Notes: generated by a model not told the origin, from the letters alone. DNA of 46,469 nt from an uncultured bacterium (GCA_902780135.1 CACZEK010000013.1:1-46469), one strand, 5' to 3'. Shown: positions 1-13,600, counted from the stretch's first letter. A program made the numbers and translations.

Positions 1-1281
1 CCCGGCGCAGGCGCTGCTCCTGCCGGCGGCGCTCCTGCCGGCGGCATGGGCGGTTTCCCCGGATTCGGCGGCGGCCAGGGCGGCATGCCCCCGATGGGCG
101 GCGGCCAGGGCGGATTCCCCGGATTCGGCGGCGGCGCGGCTCCCGGCGGCGCGGCTCCCGGCGGCGCTCCTGCCGGCGGCATGGGCGGTTTCCCCGGATT
201 CGGCGGCGGCCAGGGCGGCATGCCTCCGATGGGCGGCGGCATGGGCGGTTTCGGCGGCGGCCAGGGCGGTCCCAGAATGGGCGGCATGGGCGGCGGTATG
301 CCCCGCATGGGCGGAATGGGCGGAATGGGCGGCCAGGCGCGCGAAGCGAAGCCCGAAAAGAGAGAGAAGATGGAATCCATCGCCTCCACCCGGACCGAAT
401 TCCCCGACAACAAGTTCAAGGAAATGCCGCAGGAATACAACAATCCCAACGAAAAATCCGGCAAGGTCGTGTCCTTCAAGTACAAAACGCGCGACAACCA
501 GACCGAAGGCAGCGCCGACATCGAGAAGACCGCACTCATCTATCTGCCCGCCGGCTATGACGAAAAGGACACCAAGACCCAGTACAACATCCTGTACCTG
601 ATGCACGGCGGCGGCGGCAACGAAAACCAGTATTTCGGCGGCGAAGGCCGGAACAGCCAGATGAAGAACGTGCTCGACAACATGATCGCCAAGGGCGACA
701 TCAAGCCCATCATCGTCGTCACGCCCACCTACAACGTGCCGTACGCCAGCGACATGAACAGCACCAGCATGAACTTCCACATCGAGCTCGTCAAGGACCT
801 GATCCCCGCCGTCGAAAAGCAGTACCACACCTTCGCCAAGGACGTCACCAAGGAAGGCATCCACGCCTCCAAGTGGCATCGCGCGTTCAGCGGATTCTCC
901 ATGGGCGGCGTCTGCACGTGGGGCGTCTTCGACCACTGCATCGACCAGATCGGCTGCTACATCCCGATCAGCGGCGACAGCTGGATCGCCGGCATGGGCA
1001 ATGGCGAAGGCTCCGCGAAGTATCTCGCGGAAACCTTCACCCAGACCGGCTACAAGCCCACGGACTTCCGCGTCTACGCCGGCTGCGGCAGCCCCTCCGA
1101 CATGGCATACGGGAACCTGACTCCCCAGATCGACGCCATGAAGAAGCATACCGAGATCTTCAAGTATTGCGACAACTTCAAGGACGGCAACCTGTACCAG
1201 GCGTTCTCCGAAAAGAGCGGTCATGACAACACCACGATCATGAACATCCTGTACAACGGCCTCCCGAAGATGTTCGAATAA
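1..1281 (+). CDS. Secreted esterase of the esterase D / feruloyl-esterase-like family, 5' end cut by the window
   Basis: The frame is open from base 1, so the start and signal peptide lie outside the window. The first ~115 residues are low-complexity Gly/Met/Pro/Ala repeats (GGFPGFGGG and GGMPPMGGG units). The rest is an alpha/beta-hydrolase of the PF00756 type: an LMHGGGGNEN oxyanion segment, a GFSMGG nucleophile elbow with Ser at bases 898-900, a GDSW segment and a C-terminal SGHDN holding the likely catalytic His. The family cleaves carboxyl esters, often feruloyl or acetyl groups on plant polysaccharides, but the substrate cannot be read here. A full-length paralog lies at 23048-24652 on the other strand and ends with the same GLPKMFE. 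Secretion is inferred from that paralog. Confidence 0.85.
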   Translation, partial: PGAGAAPAGGAPAGGMGGFPGFGGGQGGMPPMGGGQGGFPGFGGGAAPGGAAPGGAPAGGMGGFPGFGGGQGGMPPMGGGMGGFGGGQGGPRMGGMGGGMPRMGGMGGMGGQAREAKPEKREKMESIASTRTEFPDNKFKEMPQEYNNPNEKSGKVVSFKYKTRDNQTEGSADIEKTALIYLPAGYDEKDTKTQYNILYLMHGGGGNENQYFGGEGRNSQMKNVLDNMIAKGDIKPIIVVTPTYNVPYASDMNSTSMNFHIELVKDLIPAVEKQYHTFAKDVTKEGIHASKWHRAFSGFSMGGVCTWGVFDHCIDQIGCYIPISGDSWIAGMGNGEGSAKYLAETFTQTGYKPTDFRVYAGCGSPSDMAYGNLTPQIDAMKKHTEIFKYCDNFKDGNLYQAFSEKSGHDNTTIMNILYNGLPKMFE

Positions 1282-1350
1282 GCGCTCGGCCCTTCCCCGA
1301 AACGGCTCCCGAATGCCGCGCCGGGGAACATGCTTCATTCGCTTGCATCG

Positions 1351-1391
1351 CTCGACCCCCTGCGGGACAACGCAGGGGGTCGAGTTTTTTT
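1351..1391 (+). terminator. Strong intrinsic terminator
   Basis: A perfect 14-bp stem (1351-1364 with 1371-1384) encloses a 6-nt loop and is followed by seven T (1385-1391). It ends transcription of the esterase 70 bases after its stop codon. Confidence 0.95.
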
Positions 1392-1425
1392 GCGGCCCCG
1401 GATCGGATAACGCGGGCCGCGCCGA

Positions 1426-1454
1426 TTGAAAAAAGACGGAGGAAACGGTATATT
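1426..1454 (+). promoter_or_regulatory. Sigma70-like promoter for the thioesterase gene
   Basis: TTGAAA at 1426-1431 and TATATT at 1449-1454 are separated by 17 bases. They lie between the terminator at 1391 and the ATG at 1545. Confidence 0.65.
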
Positions 1455-1544
1455 ATCAGGGCCGTTTCTCCCGCCGCGATCCACTGTCCGTACCGGATCG
1501 CAGGCGCGTTTCGGAGGGACGGCAGCGATTTCTGGAGAAAAAAC

Positions 1545-2051
1545 ATGAAAGTGATCGGGCAACAGCGCAACAGCCGGATGTGCGTGATCTGCGGACTGGA
1601 CAATCAGTTCGGCGTCCGGGCTCCATTCTACAACATGACCGACGGAAGCGTCGCCTCGCCGTTCCGCTACCGGACCTGGCACCAGAGCTATCCCGGACGG
1701 GTCCACGGCGGCATGATCACCGCCATGCTGGACGAAATGGGGCTCCGGGGATTATGGGCGGCGAAAAACGACGACGCGGAATTCGGCGTGACCATTTCGC
1801 TCGAAACCCGCTACCGGAAGCCCGTCCCCTACGACGCGGACCTCCTGGCGACGGGAAAACTGATCGAAGACCGTTCCAGGCTGTTCGCCGTGCAGGCGCG
1901 GATCCTGACGATGGACGGCGAAGTCCTGGCGGAGGGGATCATCCGGTATCTTCATCTGCCCGTGAACCAGATCGCCGCGGGGACGACCGTACACGAGGAA
2001 ATGCCCTACAGCCCGGAGTGCAAAATCGCGGAGCTCCCGGTCCCGGAGTGA
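1545..2051 (+). CDS. Hotdog-fold thioesterase (PaaI / 4HBT type)
   Basis: This 168-residue protein has the hallmark HGGMITAMLDEMG segment of PaaI-type hotdog thioesterases, where HGG begins the central helix and the following acidic residue is usually catalytic. A beta-sheet region follows (ETRYRKPVPYD). Such enzymes hydrolyse acyl-CoA thioesters in the cytoplasm. The first 20 residues carry a CVIC pair (MCVICG), which could bind metal or be redox active; such an N-terminal Cys pair occurs in some PaaI-type proteins. The start is supported by GGAG 9 bases upstream of the ATG. It has its own promoter and is convergent with the phosphatase gene that ends 14 bases downstream. Substrate is unknown. 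Confidence 0.8.
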   Translation: MKVIGQQRNSRMCVICGLDNQFGVRAPFYNMTDGSVASPFRYRTWHQSYPGRVHGGMITAMLDEMGLRGLWAAKNDDAEFGVTISLETRYRKPVPYDADLLATGKLIEDRSRLFAVQARILTMDGEVLAEGIIRYLHLPVNQIAAGTTVHEEMPYSPECKIAELPVPE

Positions 2052-2065
2052 TCCTGGGATCCCGT

Positions 2066-2533
2066 TCAAACCCCGCCCAGCTGTCTCAAAAGCCCTTCGC
2101 AGCCGCTCACGACGTCGTCCCACGTCGCGTCGAAATCTCCCGTGTACCAGGGATCCGCGACTTCTTCGCCCGGACGGCCCGCGTAATCGAGCAGCAGCAC
2201 GATCTTCCGCTCCGGGTCGCCGTCCGTGATCCGGAGCGCGTTGCGGATGTTTCTCTGGTCCATGCACACGATCAGGTCATAATCGTCGTAGTCCGCCCGC
2301 GTCATCTGCCGGGCGCGGTGTCCGGCGCAGGCGATCCCGTGTCCGGCGAGCGTCCTGCGCGCGGGCGGATAGACCGGATTGCCGAGCTCCTCGCGGCTGG
2401 TCGCCGCGGACGCGATGTCAAAGCGGTTTTCAAGGTGATTCCGGCGGACCAGGTCCTTCATCACGAACTCCGCCATGGGACTCCGGCAGATGTTCCCGTG
2501 GCAGACGAAGAGGATCCGGATCGGCTCGGTCAT
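2066..2533 (-). CDS. Low-molecular-weight protein-tyrosine phosphatase
   Basis: The 155-residue length is normal for the family. The N-terminus carries the C-x5-R phosphate-binding loop as CHGNICRS (nucleophile Cys11, Arg17), and the general-acid Asp lies in DPWY (Asp127). These cytoplasmic enzymes dephosphorylate phosphotyrosine or, in some relatives, phosphoarginine or small arylphosphates. The ATG sits 3 bases past the stop of the upstream GH43 gene on the same strand, so the two are probably co-transcribed and translationally coupled. No tyrosine kinase is visible in the window, so the partner is unknown. Confidence 0.9.
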   Translation of the reverse strand: MTEPIRILFVCHGNICRSPMAEFVMKDLVRRNHLENRFDIASAATSREELGNPVYPPARRTLAGHGIACAGHRARQMTRADYDDYDLIVCMDQRNIRNALRITDGDPERKIVLLLDYAGRPGEEVADPWYTGDFDATWDDVVSGCEGLLRQLGGV

Positions 2534-2536
2534 GGC

Positions 2537-3616
2537 TTATTTCTTCGGCTGTTCGGCGGCGCCGAAGATGCCTTCCTTCGAGAACGGCACGGGATTGATG
2601 GTCCCGTCCGCGTTGAACGTCATCCTGTCGACGCAGACCGCGCGGTTGAAGTCGCCGCCGTTGGCGCCGGTGTGGTAGAAGAGATACCATTCGCCGTTGA
2701 ACTCGGCGACGCCCGGATGGTTGGAGCCGCAGTTGCCGGACCGTTCCATCAGGATGCCCTTCGCCTCGAAGTGGCCGTCGACCTTGTCGCCGATCGCGTA
2801 GGCGAGCTTTTCGGGGTTGCCGCAGGCGTAGACCAGATAATACTTTCCGTCGCGCTTGAAGATCCACGGCCCTTCCTCGAACGGCATGTCCTTCAGGTCG
2901 ATGTCGAGCGTCTTCACTTCGCCGTCCAGCTCGACCATGTTCTTCTTGAGCTTGGCGTAATAGCATTTTTTATTGCCCCACACGAGCCACGCCTGCCCGT
3001 CGTCGTCGATCATCACGGTCGGGTCGATGCACGCCCACGAGTGCGTCGTGGCGAAACACTGGGCGGGCGTTACGAGCTGTTTGCCGATGGGATCCTTGTA
3101 CGGGCCTTCCGGCTTGTCGGCGACCGCCACGCCGATGCCGTTGCCGTTGGTGCTGATGTAGAGGTAATACTTGCCGTCGCGCGGGATCATCTGCGCGGCG
3201 TACGCCGTGTGCGTGCCGTCCCACTTGAACTCGCTCACGGAGAGCGGCGTCGGGTACTCCGTCCAGGTCTTCATGTCCTTCGTGGAGAAAAGGCACCAGT
3301 CGCGCATCCGGAAATTCCGGTTCAACCTGCCGTTGGGCGCGGTCTCGTCGTGGCTGGTGATCATCCACAGCGTGTCGCCGATCACGACCGGCGCGGGGTC
3401 CGCGGTGAACTTGTGGGAGAACATCGGATTCCCGGTCGGCTTGTATTCCTTCGTCTCGGACGCCGCCGGAGCCTGAGTCTGGGCGGCGGGAGTCGGAGCG
3501 GCGGGAGCCTGCGCGTTGCTGTCAAGCACCTTGAAAAGATTCGGGAGCAAAACCGCGGCGAGCAGCAGGGCGGAGATCGTGGTGCAAAGTTTGTAGGTAC
3601 GGTTCTGTGCGTTCAT
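2537..3616 (-). CDS. Glycoside hydrolase family 43 enzyme, secreted or membrane-anchored
   Basis: Starting at the ATG at 3616 the protein is 359 residues and opens with a hydrophobic segment (TISALLLAAVLL) that looks like a signal anchor, followed by an Ala/Pro/Gln linker. The longer open frame upstream has no hydrophobic start and is less likely. The catalytic domain shows repeats of the five-bladed GH43 propeller: IDPTVMIDDDG, KYYLYIS, and EEGPWIFKRDGKYYLVY, where the Glu fits the general acid. Family members act on arabinan, xylan or xylo-oligosaccharides. It sits between a GH2 enzyme and an esterase, which suggests plant-polysaccharide or glycan use. Exact specificity is not determinable. 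Confidence 0.88.
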   Translation of the reverse strand: MNAQNRTYKLCTTISALLLAAVLLPNLFKVLDSNAQAPAAPTPAAQTQAPAASETKEYKPTGNPMFSHKFTADPAPVVIGDTLWMITSHDETAPNGRLNRNFRMRDWCLFSTKDMKTWTEYPTPLSVSEFKWDGTHTAYAAQMIPRDGKYYLYISTNGNGIGVAVADKPEGPYKDPIGKQLVTPAQCFATTHSWACIDPTVMIDDDGQAWLVWGNKKCYYAKLKKNMVELDGEVKTLDIDLKDMPFEEGPWIFKRDGKYYLVYACGNPEKLAYAIGDKVDGHFEAKGILMERSGNCGSNHPGVAEFNGEWYLFYHTGANGGDFNRAVCVDRMTFNADGTINPVPFSKEGIFGAAEQPKK

Positions 3617-3684
3617 TTTTCGGTCTTTCTTTGGTTGGTGCGGCGTCGGTGACGCGGTTCCGTTCTGACAAAACACTCTATCAT

Positions 3685-3712
3685 ACTATATCGCCGCAAA
3701 AACAAAAAGCAA
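3685..3712 (-). promoter_or_regulatory. Promoter of the GH43-phosphatase pair
   Basis: Read on the minus strand: TTGCTT (3707-3712), 16-base spacer, TATAGT (3685-3690), about 70 bases before the GH43 ATG. Confidence 0.5.
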
Positions 3713-3725
3713 ACGGAATTGTCGG

Positions 3726-3748
3726 AAAAAGGAACGGCGGAGACCGTT
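3726..3748 (-). terminator. Weak hairpin with T run after the GH2 gene
   Basis: AACGG (3733-3737) pairs with CCGTT (3744-3748); on the minus strand the stem is followed by a five-T run (3726-3730) two bases further on. The 5-bp stem is short, so termination may be partial and the GH2 message could read into GH43. Confidence 0.35.
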
Positions 3749-3781
3749 TGCCGGGTCGTCATGTCGCGGCGGTCAGCTCAA

Positions 3782-7420
<3,639 letters not shown>

Positions 7421-7450
7421 TCAAAAAAACAGAGTATTTCGGGTTCCTGC

Positions 7451-7480
7451 TTGACATCCGCCCAAAGCAAACTATAGTAT
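7451..7480 (+). promoter_or_regulatory. Promoter of the zinc-ribbon membrane protein
   Basis: TTGACA (7451-7456) is followed after 16 bases by TATAGT (7473-7478), or after 18 by TAGTAT (7475-7480). It diverges from the GH2 promoter, leaving 81 bases between the two -35 boxes. Confidence 0.7.
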
Positions 7481-7534
7481 CATAAGCGTTCGTCTCCGTC
7501 AACCAAACAAAAGTTCATCGAAAGGTCGCATTCC

Positions 7535-8830
7535 ATGACACCGCAAGTCGCAGTCGGAGTCATCAGCCAGGTGCTGGCGTTGTGCGGACTGGTCAGCATC
7601 CGGATGTTTCTGCCGGTATTTCTGTATTTTCTCATCATGCGGCTGGCGCTCGCCTGCCCGGATTCCATGCCGGAACTGGTCCGGCAGATGGCGGAGCACA
7701 CGCCCGCATGGCAGACGTCGACGGGGTTTCTGACGCTTTTCGGCATTTTGTCGGTCGTGGAACTTGCGGCGGTGCGGAATCCGGACATCAAGGAGTTCCT
7801 GGTCGAGGATTTCGACCGGTACGCGAAGCCGGTCATCGCGGTCCTGCTGAGTCTCGGCGTGGCGACCACCGCCCAGACGCTCGAAGTCAAAAAACTGCTT
7901 GACACCACGGCGCAGGTCCAATTCGCGGCATTCGGCGGATTCACCGTCGCCATGATGGTCGTGGCGGGGTGCGTGACCGGGTTCTGCTGCCGGATCCGGT
8001 CCGCGGTGCTGGAGCAAGTCCATGCGATCGACCCGGAAGACGACCTCAGGCTTCAGTCGCTTTCCAACTATCTGGGAGAGATCATGCTGCTGGTCATTTT
8101 CCTGGCGCTGGTCTTCCTGCCCCTGCTGGCGCTGGTCCTGACCGGGATCGGGATGCTGGCGGGCGTGCTGTTCCAGCGCCTGTGGGCATGGTACGAACGG
8201 CAGCATTCGCACCGGTGCATGGCGTGCGCCGCCGCCGGAAAGGAGACCTCGGTTTCCGACTGCGCCCTGATCTGCCCGGAATGCAGAGCGGAACAGACGG
8301 TCGTCCGGCGGGTCGGATGGTTCGGTTTTTCCGGGAACCGCCCGCTGGACGGGATGCCGCCGGAAAAACATGCCTTCCGGCTGCTTGCCGCGCACCGCTG
8401 CCGCTGGTGCGCCTCCCCGCTCGGCAAATCTTATGTCTGCCCCCGGTGCGGACGCGGACAGTGGACGGACGAGCTGCTGGCGTTTTACGTGCTGCAGACC
8501 GACCTGCGGAGCGGCCTGCTGTTGCTGCTGGCGCTGGTGTTTTTCATGTTTCCGCTCGGCGGGCTGATGCTGGTGCTGATCCTCTTCCGGCCGCTGGCGA
8601 TACGTCCCCTCGCCACGCATTTAAGCGCGGGCGGACGGTTCCTGATCGGGCTGGCGATGATGTTTCTGAAACTGCTGATCCTGGCGCCGCTGGTGTTTCT
8701 CTCCATGATCCCCGGGGTGGGCCTGCTGGCTCTGCTGCCGTTTGCGGGGCGCTACCTCTTTGTCAGGTCGAAGTTCCTGCGCACGGTCGGCCCCCATATC
8801 CGCGCGGCGCAATCGGCAAATGATGATTGA
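7535..8830 (+). CDS. Polytopic membrane protein with central double zinc ribbon, function unknown
   Basis: The 431-residue protein has an N-terminal membrane block (residues ~1-150), a long hydrophobic pair near 185-220, a cytoplasmic Cys-rich centre and a C-terminal membrane pair. The centre holds CMAC...CPEC and CRWC...CPRC, spaced as two zinc ribbons. The N-terminal block, with a helix opening VISQVLALCGLVSIR and a second near FLTLFGILSVVELAA, is reminiscent of DUF4126-type membrane proteins; this is a weak resemblance from memory. The gene is monocistronic with its own promoter. No enzymatic motif is visible. It could be a membrane sensor or assembly factor; no function is assigned. Confidence 0.75.
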   Translation: MTPQVAVGVISQVLALCGLVSIRMFLPVFLYFLIMRLALACPDSMPELVRQMAEHTPAWQTSTGFLTLFGILSVVELAAVRNPDIKEFLVEDFDRYAKPVIAVLLSLGVATTAQTLEVKKLLDTTAQVQFAAFGGFTVAMMVVAGCVTGFCCRIRSAVLEQVHAIDPEDDLRLQSLSNYLGEIMLLVIFLALVFLPLLALVLTGIGMLAGVLFQRLWAWYERQHSHRCMACAAAGKETSVSDCALICPECRAEQTVVRRVGWFGFSGNRPLDGMPPEKHAFRLLAAHRCRWCASPLGKSYVCPRCGRGQWTDELLAFYVLQTDLRSGLLLLLALVFFMFPLGGLMLVLILFRPLAIRPLATHLSAGGRFLIGLAMMFLKLLILAPLVFLSMIPGVGLLALLPFAGRYLFVRSKFLRTVGPHIRAAQSANDD

Positions 8831-9316
8831 TAATGCCTGCCTCCGCATGAAATGAAAGTACGCCGGCGGTTATTAGCCAAGTTCCTAAAGCATAGGTTCT
8901 GGCGACTTTCGTTTATGGGCTTTTTGGGGTCAATGGAGGAGTATGCCATTCCACAATAGAAAACCGCTAATGACCGCACGGGAATAAACGGATGATCGTC
9001 ACGTCAAAGAAAGAGAGCGATTCCCGCCTCGAGAAACATGAATTGCGCTTATCTTCCCGCTAATGTCCAGCCCGGCAAGTTTCGTGGACGTTAGCTGCCG
9101 ACAAAAAGCAACCTTGGCAAGTCTGCTCTAATGAAGAAAAGCATCATGTTTGAAGCTGATCCTGCAACCGGGAAAGAAACAGCTCGGCGGCAGAGAAAAC
9201 TTTCTTCAGGAAGATATCGAAAGTCGGCGGATCGTCCATGACTGCCTCGGATTTCCACGATCTGTGCCGTTTCCGCGAGTGTGCCGCGATTTTCGAAGCA
9301 TCCGTGTTTTTTCCGT
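8831..9316 (+). other. Intergenic stretch with hairpin and gene debris
   Basis: No intact gene is seen. An 11-bp inverted repeat with one G-T pair (9059-9069 with 9085-9095) lacks a T run. A decayed LysR 3' end lies on the minus strand at 9144-9239 and is listed separately. The stretch marks the left edge of the efflux/fumarate reductase block and looks like a deletion or insertion scar. Confidence 0.6.
9144..9239 (-). pseudogene. Remnant of the 3' end of a LysR-type regulator gene
   Basis: The minus-strand frame ends in FSAAELFLSRLQDQLQ plus a stop. The intact LysR at 25721-26617 ends almost identically (FSAAAELFLSRLQDQLQK), and the DNA match is close over ~55 bases. Upstream of this the similarity stops abruptly and no DNA-binding domain is present. 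It is a leftover C-terminus of a paralogous regulator, not a functional gene. Confidence 0.75.
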
Positions 9317-9345
9317 TTGCAAAAACACATTCGCAATGCTATATT
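9317..9345 (+). promoter_or_regulatory. Promoter of the RND efflux genes
   Basis: TTGCAA (9317-9322), 17-base spacer, TATATT (9340-9345), 63 bases before the lipoprotein ATG at 9409. Confidence 0.75.
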
Positions 9346-9408
9346 GCTAACAAGATATTCAGCCTAAAAAACGCGAACACATATCTCCTCCAAGAAAGGA
9401 CCGTCTTC

Positions 9409-10614
9409 ATGAAAATCAATCCTGTTCTCGCTGCCGCGGTCGGCAGTCTGATCCTTCTTTCCGGCTGTGAAGAAGAAGCGCCTGAAGAAGTCCAGATCGT
9501 GCCTGCGGTCGTTGTCGAACCTGCCATCGAAATGGAATTCGCCGATACCGTGACCGAGATCGGAGAGGTTCAGGCTTTTGAGACCGTCCATCTTTCCGCC
9601 AACGTTTCCGGATTCCTGACAGAAGCAAATTTCACGGAAGGAGAATTCGTAAAAAAAGGTGCCAAACTTTTCCAGATCGACCCCGCGGTTTATGAGGCTG
9701 CGGTCAAAAAGGCGGAAGCCGAAGTCAACAAATGCAATGCGGAGTTGACCAACAAAAAGGTCGAATTCGAACGGCAGGAATCGCTTTTGAGGACCAATGC
9801 GACCTCCCAGCGCAATTACGACACGGCGGAAATGGACCTTCGGACTGCCGAGGCAGCCTTGAAATCCGCCGAAGCGGAGCTGGCCGAGAAGAAAGTCACG
9901 CTCAGCTATACGCAAATCCTGGCTCCGTTCGACGGTTATATCGGGTTCAAGACTTACAGCGTGGGAAACATGGTCGGTCCCTCCAGCGGTCCCCTCGCCA
10001 CCATCACGTCCGTCGGCAATGTCAAGATCTATTTCTCCATCGATGAACTTACCGTGCTGAGGATCTATGAAAGCTATCCCGTCACGAAAGACGATCCCGA
10101 GACAAGCCCGAAAGTGAAAGTATTCCTCCCGAACGGCAGGGAATACCAGGAGAAAGTCTGGATCTCCGCATGGAACAACCGGGTGCAGGATGGCACGTTC
10201 CGTGTTCAGGCTACGGCGGAAAATGAAGAGGAACTGCTGGATTCGGGGATGTATGTGAAAGTCAACGTTCAGGTCGCCCTGCCGCAAAAACGGGTCATGG
10301 TCAAACAGGCGGCGATCCTTCGGGAACAGCTTGGCGATTTCGTTTATGTCGTCGATTCGAACAACCGGATCGAACGGAGGAAGATCGTCGTCGGGATGAA
10401 GAACGGCGATTACAGGGTCGTGATCTCGGGACTCGAGGCGGGAGAAAGCGTTGTCGTCGACGGCTTGCAGAAGGCGGGGGCAGGAGATGAAGTCAAGCCG
10501 ATCACGCCGCAGCAGGCGGTTCCCGGCAAACAGCTTTCCGTTCCCTCACAGGAGAGAGCCGCGGCCAAGGAATCCGAATCCGCGCCCGAGCAGCAGAAAA
10601 CAACAGCAGAATAA
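9409..10614 (+). CDS. RND efflux periplasmic adaptor lipoprotein (HlyD/AcrA family)
   Basis: The ATG at 9409 follows AAGAAAGGA by 8 bases and gives 401 residues. A longer in-frame start at 9238 lies upstream of the promoter and is rejected. It begins with a lipoprotein signal (LILLSGC). Then come the barrel-sandwich half motif (ANVSGFLTEANFTEGEFVKK), a coiled hairpin (~95-160, Lys/Glu/Ala-rich), the second lipoyl half (ILAPFDGYIGF) and a beta-barrel/membrane-proximal domain. It bridges the inner-membrane pump and an outer-membrane channel. The pump gene follows after 15 bases. No TolC-like channel gene is in the block, so a shared one elsewhere is likely. Confidence 0.93.
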   Translation: MKINPVLAAAVGSLILLSGCEEEAPEEVQIVPAVVVEPAIEMEFADTVTEIGEVQAFETVHLSANVSGFLTEANFTEGEFVKKGAKLFQIDPAVYEAAVKKAEAEVNKCNAELTNKKVEFERQESLLRTNATSQRNYDTAEMDLRTAEAALKSAEAELAEKKVTLSYTQILAPFDGYIGFKTYSVGNMVGPSSGPLATITSVGNVKIYFSIDELTVLRIYESYPVTKDDPETSPKVKVFLPNGREYQEKVWISAWNNRVQDGTFRVQATAENEEELLDSGMYVKVNVQVALPQKRVMVKQAAILREQLGDFVYVVDSNNRIERRKIVVGMKNGDYRVVISGLEAGESVVVDGLQKAGAGDEVKPITPQQAVPGKQLSVPSQERAAAKESESAPEQQKTTAE

Positions 10615-10629
10615 CGACCGGGGACTGCC

Positions 10630-13600
10630 ATGATCAGTGAATTCTTCATCAAACGGCCCCGGTTTGCGATCGTCATTTCGATTCTCATCCTGCTTGGCGG
10701 AGCCATCGGGATTTATACACTTCCGGTCACTCTCTATCCGGATATTGCTCCGTGTCAGATCAACATCACTGCCAATTATCCCGGGGCGGATGCCCAGACG
10801 GTGATGGATACCGTGATCCAGCCGATCGAATCTCAGCTCAACGGCGTCAAGGACATGCTCTACATGACCTCGACGGCCTCGGATGACGGCATGGCCACCA
10901 TCAAAGTATGTTTTGACATCGGGACGGACGGAGACAAAAACACCGTCAATACGCAAAACCGGGTGAACTGGGCTCAGGCCTCGCTTCCGCAGGAAGTGCA
11001 GCGTCAGGGGCTCACCACCAAGGAATCCTCCAGCAACATGCTGGCGGTCATCGCACTCTATTCCCCCACCAATGCTTACAGCGACAATGACTTGTCCAAT
11101 TTTCTGTCCATTTCGATCAAGGACGAGATCGCGCGCATCCCCGGTGTCGGCGATGTTACCGAACTGGGCGACCTCACCTATTCCATGCGTGTCTGGCTGG
11201 ACAACATGCGCATGGCCTCGCTCGGGATCACCGTGGAGGACGTCAGAAACGCCATTGACGCGCAAAACGTCCAGATCTCCGCGGGTGCGCTCGGCGACAG
11301 CCCCGCTCCGAAAGGACAGAAGAATCGTTTCACGGTCGCAGCGCAGGGCCGCATGAGTATGCCGGAAGAGTTCGGAGCCATCGTGATCCGCACGAACGCG
11401 GATGGATCGCAGATCCGTCTGCGGGATTTCTCCGAAGTGGAAATGGGTGCCGAGGTTTATACCGGCGTTTCCACGCTGAACGGAAATCCCGCGGCCCTGC
11501 TTGCGGTCTATCAGCTCAACAATGCAAACGGCCTGGAGATCGCCAGGCAGATGAACGAACGGCTGGCGGAGATCAAGAAGACATCCTTCCCCGACGATCT
11601 TGCCTGCGATATTTCCTACGACACCACGAAATTTATCGATTCTTCCATCCACGAAGTGGCGGAAACCCTTTACATCGCGGTGCTGCTGGTCATTCTGGTC
11701 ACGTATATTTTCCTTCAGGACTGGCGCGCCACACTGGTCCCGTCCATTGCCATTCCCGTTTCTCTGGTCGGTACGTTCGCCGTCATGAAAGCGGTCGGGT
11801 TCAGCATCAATCTGATCACGCTCTTCGGCCTGATCCTCGCCATCGGCGTGGTGGTGGACGATGCCATCGTGGTCATCGAGAGTGTCAGCCGGCTGATGGA
11901 CGAGGAACACATGAGCCCGCGGGACGCGGCGATCAAGACCATGCGGCAGGTGACGGGTCCGTGCATTGCCACCACCCTGGTCCTTCTGGCGATGTTCGTG
12001 CCGGTCTGTTTCCTTTCCGGCGTTACCGGTGTGATGTACCGCCAGTTCGGCATCACGATCTCCGTCGCGGTTTCCCTTTCCACGGTCAATGCGCTTACGC
12101 TCAGTCCGGCGCTCTGCAGCCTGATCCTGAAACCGGCCGATCCCAACAAGAGGAAATTCTTTCTCTTCCGCTGGTTCGACTCCATGTTCGACTGGATGAC
12201 CGCAGGATACAGCGCCATCGTGAGATCGCTGGTCCGCAAATCCGTTTTTGTGCTCGTCCTTTATGCCGCCATGAGCGTCGGCGCGGTCGAACTCTTCAAG
12301 GCTCTGCCCACCGGGTTTGTCCCGGATGAGGACCAGGGCGCCTTTTTCATCACCATCCAGCTGCCGGACGGGGCCTCTCTGGAACGCACGGAGTCGGTCA
12401 TTGCCCGTTTGCAGGAAACCCTCAAGGACATCCCCGAAGTCCGGGATATCATCTTCGTTTCCGGGTTTGACATCATCAATGACCTCAATGCCAGCAACAG
12501 CGCACTGGGGATCGTGATCCTGAAAGACTGGTCGGAACGGAAAAACCCGGACCAGACGCAGGATGCCCTGATGGAACGCTTCTACCTGGCCACCATGGAT
12601 ATTCCCAGCGCGATCATCGAGCCGTTCGGCATGCCCGCGATTCCGGGCCTGGGGACGGTCAGCGGTTTTTCGATGATGCTGCAGGATCGTTCCAATACAC
12701 TTACGCCGGCACAGTTCCAGCAGAAACTCAACCAGGTACTGATGGAAGCCAACAACAGTCCGATCCTCGACGACGTCTATTCTTCCTTCCAGGCGTCTTC
12801 GCCTCAGGTCTATCTGCCGATCGACCGGGAGAAGGCGATGAAGCTCGGCGTCGATGTGAACGATATTTCCGACGCATTGCAGGGGACGTTCGGCTACACC
12901 TATGTCAACGATTTCAACAAATACGGCCAGACCTACAAAGTGGAATTCCAGTCCGCGCCGGAATACCGCGACGACATTTCGGATGTTTCCAAGGTCTATC
13001 TGCGCAATTCCTCCGGAAAGATGGTCCCGCTCAGTGCGCTGGTCACGCCGGAATTCCGGTTCGTCCCGCAGTATCTCCAGCGGTTCAATATGTACCAGTC
13101 GATCCTGGTCAACGGGTCTCCGAGCTACGGTCACAGTTCCGGTCAGGCTATGGCGGAAATGGAACGGATCGTCCGCAAAGTCGATCCGTCGCTTTCCGTT
13201 GCATGGACCGACATGTCCTATCAGGAAAAACGGACCGGAAACCAGACTGTGATCGTGTTCGCGCTTGCGCTGCTGTTCATCTATCTCTTCCTGGTGGCGC
13301 AGTATGAAAGCTGGATGCTGCCGGTTGCGGTGGTCCTCTCGGTCCCGATCGCGTTCCTCGGCGCGGTCGGTTCGCTCTTCCTGCTCGGGATCGAAAACAA
13401 TATTTATACCCAGGTCGGATTCGTGCTGCTTTTCGGTATCGCCTGTAAAACTGCCATTCTGATCGTGGAATTCGCCAAGGAACAGCATGAAGCGGGCAAG
13501 GATCTTTATGAAGCGGCGGAATACGCGGCAAGACTCCGTTTCCGCTCCGTGCTGATGACAGCGGTCACATTCGTTCTGGGAACGTATCCTCTGGTCATCG

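Noticed and set aside
1580..3652. A 690-codon frame spanning the thioesterase, phosphatase and GH43 genes
   Set aside because: It crosses three well-supported genes on both strands and has no recognisable domain.
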